Shown one piece after another: positions 6,718 through 17,300 of a stretch of 25,938 nucleotides of DNA; positions within the stretch are counted from its first letter, which is position 1; each line of letters starts with the position of its first letter. Source of the stretch: Anaerolineae bacterium (lineage in GTDB: Bacteria; Chloroflexota; Anaerolineae; JAAYZQ01); contig JAFGIA010000266.1 of assembly GCA_016929795.1 (NCBI GenBank), positions 1-25,938 of the forward strand, written 5' to 3'. A program made the position numbers and the translations under genes. The notes under the pieces were generated by a model that was not told the origin of the DNA, did not search any database, and saw nothing but the letters and a program-made list of their open reading frames with translations.

Positions 6718-7563
6718 TCAAGGCGCGGAGGCCACCAGGGCGCGGAAGGCGGCCTGGAGCCGGCGGGTGATGGAGCCGGGCCGTCCATTGGCTACCGGCC
6801 AGTCGTCGACCTGGATCACGGGCTTGATCTCGACGGTGGTGCCGACGATCATTAGCTCGGCGGCTGCGGAGAGTTCCGCCACGGGGATAGGCGCCTGGCG
6901 AGTGGGGATGCCGAGGTCGGCACACAGATCGAGGATCAGCCGGCGCGTGATGCCGTCGAGAATGAGATGGTTGGCAGGGTGGGTGACCAGGGTGCCATCC
7001 AAGACGGCGCAAAAGTTGGTGTGGGCGCCCTCGGTCACGAACCCATCGCGCACAAAGAGGGCTTCTTCGGCACCCCGTTCCCTGGCCTGCTGGCTGGCGA
7101 GCACGTTCGGCAAGAGGAGGAGGCTCTTGATGTCGCAGCGTGTCCAGCGGATGTCGGGCACCAGGATCACCGCTACCCCCTTTTCCCACTTGTCGGGTGC
7201 CGGCTGGAAGGGGGAAGCGGTCACGTAGAGGGTGGACGGCGTGCCGGGCGGAGGGAAGACGTGCTTGCGGGGGGCGGTGCCGCGCGTCACCTGGAAGTAG
7301 ACTGTCGCATCGCCCTCGAGCAGGCCGTTGCGCCGCACTAGCTGGTGCGCGGCGGCGGCCAGGCTATCGAGATCGGGCGGCTCGATGCGGATCTCGCGCA
7401 GGCTGCGCTGCAGGCGCTGCAGGTGGTCGTGCAGGCGAAAGAGCCGGCCGTCGTAGCTGCGCACCACTTCGTAGGCCCCGTCGGCGAACAAAAAGCCGCG
7501 GTCGTCGGGCGAGATGTGGACCTCATCCTGGGGCAGAAATGCACCGTTCAGGTAGACGATCAT
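6718..7563 (-). CDS. dat: Class IV aminotransferase, D-amino-acid transaminase type
   Basis: This 281-residue PLP enzyme of fold type IV probably interconverts D-alanine and D-glutamate with 2-oxo acids, feeding D-amino acids to peptidoglycan. Family landmarks are VYLNGAFLPQDEVHISPDDRG (N-terminal), a DGAYEVVRSYDGRLFRL block, K146 in CDIKSL as the Schiff-base lysine, NVLASQQARERGAEEAL, FVTEGAHTN (PLP phosphate area) and ILDGITRRLIL. Length and lysine position match Bacillus D-alanine transaminases. The ATG at 7563 has GGAGGAG just upstream and a promoter at 7611-7639. The frame stays open further upstream (see findings). A branched-chain aminotransferase-like substrate is possible; the CDIKSLxLLPNVLA string favours D-amino acids. 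Confidence 0.9.
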   Translation of the reverse strand: MIVYLNGAFLPQDEVHISPDDRGFLFADGAYEVVRSYDGRLFRLHDHLQRLQRSLREIRIEPPDLDSLAAAAHQLVRRNGLLEGDATVYFQVTRGTAPRKHVFPPPGTPSTLYVTASPFQPAPDKWEKGVAVILVPDIRWTRCDIKSLLLLPNVLASQQARERGAEEALFVRDGFVTEGAHTNFCAVLDGTLVTHPANHLILDGITRRLILDLCADLGIPTRQAPIPVAELSAAAELMIVGTTVEIKPVIQVDDWPVANGRPGSITRRLQAAFRALVASAP

Positions 7564-7610
7564 GCGTGCTCCTCCTCTCTGGCAGGACAGTGTTGGGTAT
7601 GAACGCGATG

Positions 7611-7639
7611 ATTGTACCTCCACCCAGAGTAAATCGCAA
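7611..7639 (-). promoter_or_regulatory. Promoter of the transaminase gene
   Basis: On the minus strand TTGCGA (7639-7634) and TACAAT (7616-7611) are 17 bp apart, predicting a leader of about 40 nt with a GGAGGAG ribosome site. Confidence 0.65.
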
Positions 7640-7752
7640 GACAGCGGCCGTCGACACATCCTCGGTCCGAGCTCGTAAAGCTTGTCCGTCGATCGGATGC
7701 GCATGTCGCGGATAAAGGCGCTCTCGTCCTTCTTTTCAGTCAGCGGGCGGCA

Positions 7753-7781
7753 TTGACATTTAGGGCGCCTCGCCATATAAT
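7753..7781 (+). promoter_or_regulatory. Perfect-consensus promoter at the EamA start codon
   Basis: TTGACA (7753-7758) and TATAAT (7776-7781), both perfect, are 17 bp apart. The eight bases after the -10 are all pyrimidines. The first purine is G7790, which is also the first base of the GTG start codon, so the mRNA may be leaderless. Confidence 0.8.
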
Positions 7782-7789
7782 CTCTCCTC

Positions 7790-8770
7790 GTGGACGAACA
7801 GAGTGGGGCGCACACAAAAGCCGTGCTACAAGCACTGCTCGTGACCTTTTTGTGGTCGTCGAGCTGGGTGCTGATCAAGATCGGGCTGGCCGACATTCCG
7901 GCGCTACCGTTCGCCGGGCTGCGCTACAGCCTCGCCTTTTTCTGCCTGCTGCCGCTGGCCAGCCGCTCGGGTCAGCTCGCGGCCGTGCGCCGCCTGCCGC
8001 GAGCGGCCTGGGGGCGGCTCGTTCTCCTCGGGCTCCTCTTTTACGCAGTCACGCAGGGCGCGCAGTTTGTCAGCCTCGCCTACCTGCCGGCGCTGACGAC
8101 CAGCCTGATCCTGAGCTTCACCACGATCCTCGTGGCGCTCCTTGGGCTGTCACTGCTCGGCGAGCGCCCGGGTGCGCTCCAGTGGGGGGGGCTCGCCCTT
8201 TACCTGGTGGGCGTCGTGGTCTATTTTGCCCCGGCGCTGCTGCCTGGCGGAGCCACCTCGCACCTCGTCGCGCAGGGTGAAGCCATGCCTCGCGGGCAGT
8301 GGATCGGGCTGGGGGTGGCCATCGCGGGCATGGTGGCCAACGCCTTCTCTTCGATCCTGGGACGCCACGTGAACCGCAGCGGTGGGCTGCCGCCCCTGGT
8401 GGTCACCGTGGTGACGATGGGCATCGGCGCCGGCGTGCTGCTGCTGGGTGGCATCATAGTCCAGGGGTTGCCGCGCCTGTCGGCCACACACTGGGCCATC
8501 ATCGCCTGGCTCGCCGTGGTGAACACCGCCTTTGCATTCACCTTGTGGAACCGGACGCTGCGCACCCTGTCGGCGATGGAGTCGAGCATCCTGAACAATA
8601 CGATGATGTTTCAGATCGCCCTGCTCGCGTGGCTCTTCCTGGGCGAAGGGCTGAGCTGGTACCAGGTGGCGGGCATGATCCTGGCGGGAGCGGGCACATT
8701 TGCCGTGCAACTGCGTCGACGCACGGGCGAGGGCGCATCAGCGCCTTCCCGTCGCTCCCGCCTCAAGTGA
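7790..8770 (+). CDS. EamA/DMT-family membrane transporter
   Basis: This 326-residue integral membrane protein has about ten hydrophobic helices in two homologous halves, typical of the drug/metabolite transporter superfamily. It begins ALLVTFLWSSSWVLIKIGL (TM1) and includes RYSLAFFCLLPL, the YLPALTTSLILSFTTILVALL helix after the AQFVSLA segment, and in the second half NTAFAFTLWNRTLRTLSAMESS and FLGEGLSWYQVAGMILAGAG. The substrate is unknown; relatives export amino acids or metabolites. The GTG at 7790 has no Shine-Dalgarno site and coincides with the predicted transcription start. An internal GTG at 7823 is the alternative start, just before TM1. The C-terminus is basic and cytosolic. Confidence 0.9.
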   Translation: MDEQSGAHTKAVLQALLVTFLWSSSWVLIKIGLADIPALPFAGLRYSLAFFCLLPLASRSGQLAAVRRLPRAAWGRLVLLGLLFYAVTQGAQFVSLAYLPALTTSLILSFTTILVALLGLSLLGERPGALQWGGLALYLVGVVVYFAPALLPGGATSHLVAQGEAMPRGQWIGLGVAIAGMVANAFSSILGRHVNRSGGLPPLVVTVVTMGIGAGVLLLGGIIVQGLPRLSATHWAIIAWLAVVNTAFAFTLWNRTLRTLSAMESSILNNTMMFQIALLAWLFLGEGLSWYQVAGMILAGAGTFAVQLRRRTGEGASAPSRRSRLK

Positions 8771-8819
8771 AAATCCCTGTGGTGTTCGAGACATGGTCCT
8801 ACGCTATTGCGGAAACCCT

Positions 8820-8874
8820 TCTAACACAACTCTAACACTCCTCACACGCTGATCTAACAGAGTATCGATACAAT
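8820..8874 (+). promoter_or_regulatory. Phased TCTAACA direct-repeat array and -10 box upstream of clpB
   Basis: TCTAACA occurs at 8820-8826, 8831-8837 and 8853-8859. A degenerate copy (TCACACG) fills the 8842-8848 slot, so four boxes lie at an exact 11-bp period. A TACAAT -10 follows at 8869-8874, with no recognisable -35 at the proper distance. This is the layout of promoters activated by OmpR/PhoB-type response regulators, where 11-bp direct repeats replace the -35. The regulator is unknown. Confidence 0.55.
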
Positions 8875-8940
8875 ACTACTGCCCGGGTCTGTCGATGCCG
8901 GGTGCTCTCGTGCGCTATTTGATCGTGGCGCCGGCACGCG

Positions 8941-8968
8941 CGGGCCATAACAATGCCGGGCCATAACA
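8941..8968 (+). repeat. Two direct CGGGCCATAACA repeats in the clpB leader
   Basis: The 12-mer CGGGCCATAACA is present at 8941-8952 and again at 8957-8968 (period 16), just upstream of the GAGGAG ribosome site. It lies in the predicted 5' leader and could be a regulator site or chance duplication. Confidence 0.6.
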
Positions 8969-8986
8969 GTTGAGGAGTGTATGCCC

Positions 8987-11593
<2,607 letters not shown>

Positions 11594-11726
11594 TATAATG
11601 GACGGTAGAAACCAGGCCGGGCTGTGGGGCGTAGAGTGTACAATGTGCAACCTTGATGAAAGCCGGCAGGCCTGGATAGCGAATAGCGAGTTTCTTGTTG
11701 ACTAGAAATTGGGAGAGATTCCAGAG

Positions 11727-14213
11727 ATGATGCGATTTGACCGATTCACTGAGCGGGCGCAGGACGCGGCGATGCGTGCCTATGAAGTCCTGCAGCGCTA
11801 CGGACACACCCAGGTGGACACGGAGCACCTGCTGTTGGCGCTCATCGAGCAGCCGGACGGGGTGATCCCCGAAGTTCTCAGCCGGCTGGGTGTGGATCTG
11901 GACGCCATTGCCCACCGTCTCGACGAAGAGCTGAAGCGGTCGCCGCGCACGCAGATCTATGGCGGCGGCGGCGTGAACCAGGTGTATATTACTCCACGCC
12001 TCAAGCGCGTGATCGACCAATCGAACGACGAAGCGTCCAAGCTGAAGGATGACTATATCTCTACGGAGCACCTCTTTCTGGCGATTTCGAGCGAGCGCAA
12101 TACCCCCTCGGCACGTATCCTGGCCGAAATGGGGGTGACGCGCCAGCGGATCCTCGACAGTGTGGAAGAGGTGCGCGGCGGGCAGAAGGCGAACAGCCCA
12201 CAGGCCGAGAGCCGCTACCGCACGCTCGACAAGTTCAGCCGCGACCTGACGCAGCTCGCCCGCGAGGGCAAGCTCGACCCGGTCATTGGGCGAGACGCCG
12301 AGATCCTGCGTGTGATCCAGGTGCTCAGCCGCCGCACCAAGAACAACCCGGTGCTGATCGGGGGCGCGGGCGTGGGCAAGACGGCCATCGCCGAGGGGCT
12401 GGCCCGCAAGATCGCCGAGGACGACGTGCCCGAGATCCTGAGCGGCAAGCGCGTGGTGCAGCTCGACCTGGGCGCCATGATCGCCGGCACGCGCTTCCGT
12501 GGCGAGTTCGAGGAGCGGCTCAAGGGCGCGATGGAAGAGGTGCAGCGGGCCGAGGGCGAGATCATTTTGTTCATCGACGAGATCCACAGCGTCGTCGGCG
12601 CCGGTGGGGCGATGGGGGCGATGGACGCGTCGTCGATGATGAAGCCGGCCCTGGCGCGCGGCGAACTGCGCTGCATCGGCGCCACGACGCCCGACGAGTA
12701 CCGGCGCTATATCGAAAAGGACAGTGCGCTGGAGCGGCGCTTTGCGCCGATCTGGGTCGAGGAGCCGTCGGTGGAAGAGACGATCGAGATGCTGCACGGC
12801 CTGCGCGACCGCTACGAGGCGCACCACAACGTCCGTTTTACGGAAGAGGCACTGGATGCGGCAGCCCGGCTGTCGTACCGCTATGTGACCGAGCGCCGCC
12901 TGCCCGACAAGGCGGTGGACCTGATCGACGAGGCGGCGAGCAAGCTGCGCGTGGCGATCTATTCGATGCCGGGCGACCTGAAGCAGATGAAGGGGCGCCT
13001 GAAAAAGTTGGTGACCGAGGAAGAAGCGGCCTGGCAGAATCGCGACTATGAGCGCGCTGCGCAATACAAGACGGAGCGGATGGCGATGGAGGCCGAGTTT
13101 AACGAGCAGCGCGACGCCTGGCAGCAGGACGCGGGCCTCGACGAGACGGTCGATGCGGCTGACATTGCGGAGGTGGTCGCGACGTGGACGGGCATCCCTG
13201 TGACCAACCTGCTCCAGACCGAGGCCGACAAGCTGCTCTACATGGAAGAGCACCTGCACCGGCGGATCGTGGGCCAGGACGAGGCGATCAATGCCATCGC
13301 CGACGCGATCCGGCGGGCGCGCAGTGGCATGAAGGACCCGCGCCGCCCGATCGGCAGCTTTATCTTTCTCGGCAGCTCGGGCGTGGGCAAGACGGAGCTG
13401 GCCAAGGCACTGGCCGAGTTTATGTTCGACGACCAGGATGCGATGGTGCGCATCGACATGAGCGAGTATCAAGAGCAGCACACGGTGAGCCGACTGTTCG
13501 GCGCGCCGCCCGGCTATGTCGGCTATGAAGAGGGGGGGCAGCTCACCGAGGCGGTTCGCCGCCGGCCGTACCAGATCGTGCTGTTCGACGAGATCGAGAA
13601 GGCGCATGCCGACGTGTGGAACGCGCTGCTGCAGATCCTGGAGGATGGGCGCCTGACAGATGGGCAGGGCCGCGTGGTCGACTTTCGCAACACGGTGTTG
13701 ATCATGACGTCGAACATTGGCACCGAGTATGCCAGGAAGGGCGGTACCCTGGGGTTCCTGCGGGCGGAGGGCGGCGACAGCGAGCTGAGCGAGACGAAGC
13801 AAAAGATCGAGGAAGGGCTCAAGCGCACGTTCCGGCCCGAGTTCCTGAACCGCGTGGACGAGATCATTATCTTCCACACGCTGACGATCGACCACGTCGA
13901 GGAGATTGTCGACTTGCAGATGCACGAGATCCGCGAGCGGCTGGAAGAACGGCAGATCACGCTGGATCTGACGGACCGCGCCCGGCGGTGGCTGGCCGAG
14001 CAGGGGTATGACGCGGCCTTTGGGGCGCGGCCGCTGCGCCGCACGCTGCAGCGCTACGTCGAGAGCCCTCTCTCGAAACGCATTCTGCGCGGCGAGGTGG
14101 AGCCGGGGACACACGTGCTGGCGGAGGTGAATGAGGAGGGGGATGGGCTCGAGTTCCATGATCAGGCGCCGATCCCCGTAGATCTGCCGCAGACGGTAGA
14201 CAGCGCCGAATAA
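11727..14213 (+). CDS. clpC: ATP-dependent Clp protease ATP-binding subunit ClpC
   Basis: This 828-residue Hsp100 unfoldase presumably feeds substrates to ClpP. Clp-N repeats (1-145) are followed by NBD1 with Walker A GGAGVGKT and ILFIDEIHS, a short M domain with a UVR-like segment ([13 protein letters not shown]), NBD2 with GSSGVGKT and [13 protein letters not shown], and the C-terminal domain. The ClpP-binding loop is visible as L675-G676-F677 in KGGTLGFLR, absent from neighbouring ClpB. The ATG at 11727 follows GGGAGAG by 9 nt; an upstream TTG at 11709 is rejected. It lies 133 bp after clpB with its own extended -10 promoter and ends at a strong terminator. No clpP, mcsA, mcsB or ctsR lies in the window. 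Confidence 0.95.
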   Translation: MMRFDRFTERAQDAAMRAYEVLQRYGHTQVDTEHLLLALIEQPDGVIPEVLSRLGVDLDAIAHRLDEELKRSPRTQIYGGGGVNQVYITPRLKRVIDQSNDEASKLKDDYISTEHLFLAISSERNTPSARILAEMGVTRQRILDSVEEVRGGQKANSPQAESRYRTLDKFSRDLTQLAREGKLDPVIGRDAEILRVIQVLSRRTKNNPVLIGGAGVGKTAIAEGLARKIAEDDVPEILSGKRVVQLDLGAMIAGTRFRGEFEERLKGAMEEVQRAEGEIILFIDEIHSVVGAGGAMGAMDASSMMKPALARGELRCIGATTPDEYRRYIEKDSALERRFAPIWVEEPSVEETIEMLHGLRDRYEAHHNVRFTEEALDAAARLSYRYVTERRLPDKAVDLIDEAASKLRVAIYSMPGDLKQMKGRLKKLVTEEEAAWQNRDYERAAQYKTERMAMEAEFNEQRDAWQQDAGLDETVDAADIAEVVATWTGIPVTNLLQTEADKLLYMEEHLHRRIVGQDEAINAIADAIRRARSGMKDPRRPIGSFIFLGSSGVGKTELAKALAEFMFDDQDAMVRIDMSEYQEQHTVSRLFGAPPGYVGYEEGGQLTEAVRRRPYQIVLFDEIEKAHADVWNALLQILEDGRLTDGQGRVVDFRNTVLIMTSNIGTEYARKGGTLGFLRAEGGDSELSETKQKIEEGLKRTFRPEFLNRVDEIIIFHTLTIDHVEEIVDLQMHEIRERLEERQITLDLTDRARRWLAEQGYDAAFGARPLRRTLQRYVESPLSKRILRGEVEPGTHVLAEVNEEGDGLEFHDQAPIPVDLPQTVDSAE

Positions 14214-14222
14214 CGTCCATTC

Positions 14223-14259
14223 AAAAGCGGGGGACGGACATTCCGTCCCCCGCTTTTTT
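14223..14259 (+). terminator. Rho-independent terminator after clpC
   Basis: A perfect 16-bp stem (14223-14238 with 14242-14257) with a CAT loop, a GC-rich core and T6 at 14254-14259 starts 10 bp after the clpC stop. The A4 on the other arm could let it work for the convergent S8 gene too. Confidence 0.95.
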
Positions 14260-14310
14260 GTGTCGGATGATGAGCGCCAACCGGCAAAACCGGCTGCCGG
14301 GTGACGCGAG

Positions 14311-14342
14311 AGGGGCCTGCTCCCGGCCGGGAGCAGGCCCCT
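14311..14342. terminator. 32-bp perfect palindrome downstream of the S8 protease gene
   Basis: AGGGGCCTGCTCCCGG (14311-14326) is followed directly by its exact reverse complement. It starts 14 bp beyond the S8 stop codon on the minus strand. There is no T tract on either side, so it may be an mRNA 3'-end stabilising hairpin or a factor-dependent stop rather than an intrinsic terminator. Confidence 0.6.
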
Positions 14343-14356
14343 GATGTCTGTTGCCG

Positions 14357-17300
14357 CTAGTCGTTGTAGGCCTTGACGGTGATGGGCAGGTAGTAGTAGT
14401 AGATGGGCGGTGGCACTACAGCGACGGTCAGTGTGTGAGAGATAACGGCCACGCCCTCGCCACTGCAGTTGGTCGCCGTCAGCCACACCGTATAGTCGGC
14501 AGCCAGCGCAAAGGCGTGGGTCACACTCACGCCCACCGCCGTTTCGCCATCGCCAAAGCTCCAGGTGTAGGTGATCGGCTCGTCGCCGCCGGTGACGGTG
14601 GCGTCGAAGGATACCATCTCCCCGGCAACCGGCGCCACTGGCATCCAGCCAAAGTCGAGGCCGGTCACCGGCGCGCACGGTACCTGGACTGCCACGACCG
14701 CGGTATCCGCCACCGGTTCGGTCATGTCACAGTTCCAGACCGAGACCGTGACCGTGTAGCTGCCGGCGGCGGCATAGCTGTGGCTCAGGGCCAGCGGGTC
14801 GTCGCTGCTCGAACCGGTGACCAACGGCGTCTCGTCGCCATAGTCCACGGTGTAGCTGTAGGGCTTGGAGGCGTCGTCCGGCTCGACGTCGGCCTCCAGG
14901 TCCACTGCGTCGCCGGGGAAGATGGGGTCTGCTGTGAGCACGGCCAGGTCAACACCTGTCACGGGCATGCAGTCGACGATGGTCAGCGTCACGGGGACGG
15001 TCAACTGCGGTTCCTGAGCGTCGTCGGTGTTGATGACGAGGGTGGCGGTGTAGACGCCCAGGGGCATGGTCGGCAGGGCGGTGAAGGTGACGTCGACGGG
15101 GAGTTGGTCATCGGCCAGCACGGTGCCGGTGATCGGGTCTTCGGATACCCAGGGGACGTCGCCCGCGGGCTCGAAGGCATAGCCGTACAGGAGCGCGTTG
15201 GGCAGGATGGGACCTCCCTCCCAGCCCCAGTCGTACGAGATCTCGGCCGTCTGGCCAAAGCCGATGAACCAGCCATCACCCAGCGGGTACTCGACCAGGT
15301 TCGGCTGCCCGCTGTCGTTGCCGTGCACGATGACGTGGGCATCGGCCGGCAGGTTGCTGAAGTAGCCGTGGCTGGCCGAGGTGCCGTAGAACGGGTCCGG
15401 CACGCCCTGAACGACGGGGTGGGCCGGGTCGTCTATGGCGTTGTAATCCTCATACCAGGTGGTCCAGACCATTCCACCGGGGAGCGGAGCCGACAGGTAT
15501 CCGCCGTTCCAGCCAGCGTCGGCGGAGAAGAAGTTGAGGTATCCGCCGCCTTGGACATAGTCTTCGAACTTGTCTACGTAGAGGGCGTACGTGTCGTAGA
15601 ACGCCTGGGGTTGGTCGCTGTTGATGACGATCATGCCAAAGGCGCCAAAGTCGAGCGTGCCAAACTCGCCCGAACCGTGCACCTCGTAGGGGATGCCGTT
15701 GGCCGCCAGGACGGCCTCGGTGGACACGGAACCCCACGGGTCGGCATCCTTAAAGATGGCGACGGTACCGCCCATCAGGTGCGCGCCCGGCGACGAAGAA
15801 TGAGTGAGGGCGGGGACATAGCCATCCGGTGTGGTGGTGCTCGACAGATCGGCGTCGGCGCTGGGGGCGATGGTCACCATGCCCAGGCCCAGGATCTCTA
15901 CCGTCCGGGTCGTTTCGCGGATGACAAAGTCCGAAGGGGCAGCGCCATCGTTGATCAGCGTCAAGGGCTGTGTTTCCGCCGTGCCCGGCAGCAGGATGGC
16001 TTCCATGGCCGGGGGGGTGAGACTCATGCACGGCTGGAGAGAACGGAGGGCAAAGTCCTGGATCGTGGTCTGCTGGCCGACGATGGTCACCTGGGCGCTG
16101 GCTTCGGTGTGTCCCTCGGCGGAAGCAACCACCTCGTAGGTGCCTGCCTCGAGCCAGACGGCATACTCGCCGTTGACGTCGGTGGTAACGGTCATGACCC
16201 CGCCATCTGCGGCCACCACGGTGGCCCCCTCCAGCGGGTAGCTCTCCGCATCGCAGTGCCCCATGCCGGTGACGGTGCCCTCCAGGATGCCCCAGTCGGG
16301 CGGGGCGATGACGGTCATGGTGACGGGAAGGCCGATCGTGCCGTTGACCGGGTCGTCGCTCCGGACGTTGAGGGTGGCCCAGTATTCACCGGGCAGGGCC
16401 ACGGCCCCGGCGTCAAAGGTGACGTCGACCACGACCTGGCCGCCATCGGCCGGCACTGTGCCGCTGATCGGCGCTTCGCTCAACCACGGCACGTCGCCAC
16501 CACCCTCGATCAACTGGATGGCGAGGTCGGTGGCGCTGTCATAGTTCCATGCCTGGCCGGGAGTCTCGAAGGCAAATGCACTGCCAGTCAAGCCGGCCCC
16601 GGGATCCAGGTTGCCCGTCTCCCAGAAGAACTGATCGCTGTTGCCGGCGGTGTTGTTATAGATCTCGACCCAGTAGTTGCCTGGCTCCAGGATCACCGGC
16701 GAGCCGAGCGTCAGCGTGTGCATCCACTCGTGGACCCCAAAGAGGACCACGCCGGTCTGCACGCGCTCGTAGGCCACGTCCGCCTCGGTGTAGATGGCGG
16801 TGCCGGGGTAGCCCGAAGCGTCCTCGTGAAAGATCACCGTGATCTGATCGGGGTCGATCGGGGTGTCAGCCGGCCAGTACCCGGTCCAGAACACGATCTG
16901 GCCGATGGCTGCGCCTTCCGCCAGGTAAAAGTTCTCGGCGATCGACTGCTGACCGGTGGGGCAGTTGGCGCAGTCCGAGTCAGAGAAGAGGCCGTTGACC
17001 TGGTTGGGCGCCTGGTCGAGCAGGATCTCACCCTGCATGGTCACCGGAGCCGCCGTGCCGTGGACATCCGCTGGCCCGCTATCGAGCAGGCTCCCGGGCT
17101 TGGCAGCCGAGGCGACAGGCGGTGTATAAGCCGGCACACCGCCCTCCGCGTTCGGGGCATAGCCCCTGTCCATCTCCTGGAGGTCAAAGATCGCCGGCGC
17201 CGCGCCGCTGTTGGTCAGCGTCATTTGTTGCGTCTCGCTTGCGCCCAGGTCGAGGGTGGCGGCCAGGCTATCGGGCGTCACGCTCAGGCAGGGCTGGAGC

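Noticed and set aside
8771..8980. CIRCE or HAIR heat-shock operator upstream of clpB
   Set aside because: Neither TTAGCACTC/GAGTGCTAA nor CTTGAGT/ACTCAAG pairs occur in the region.
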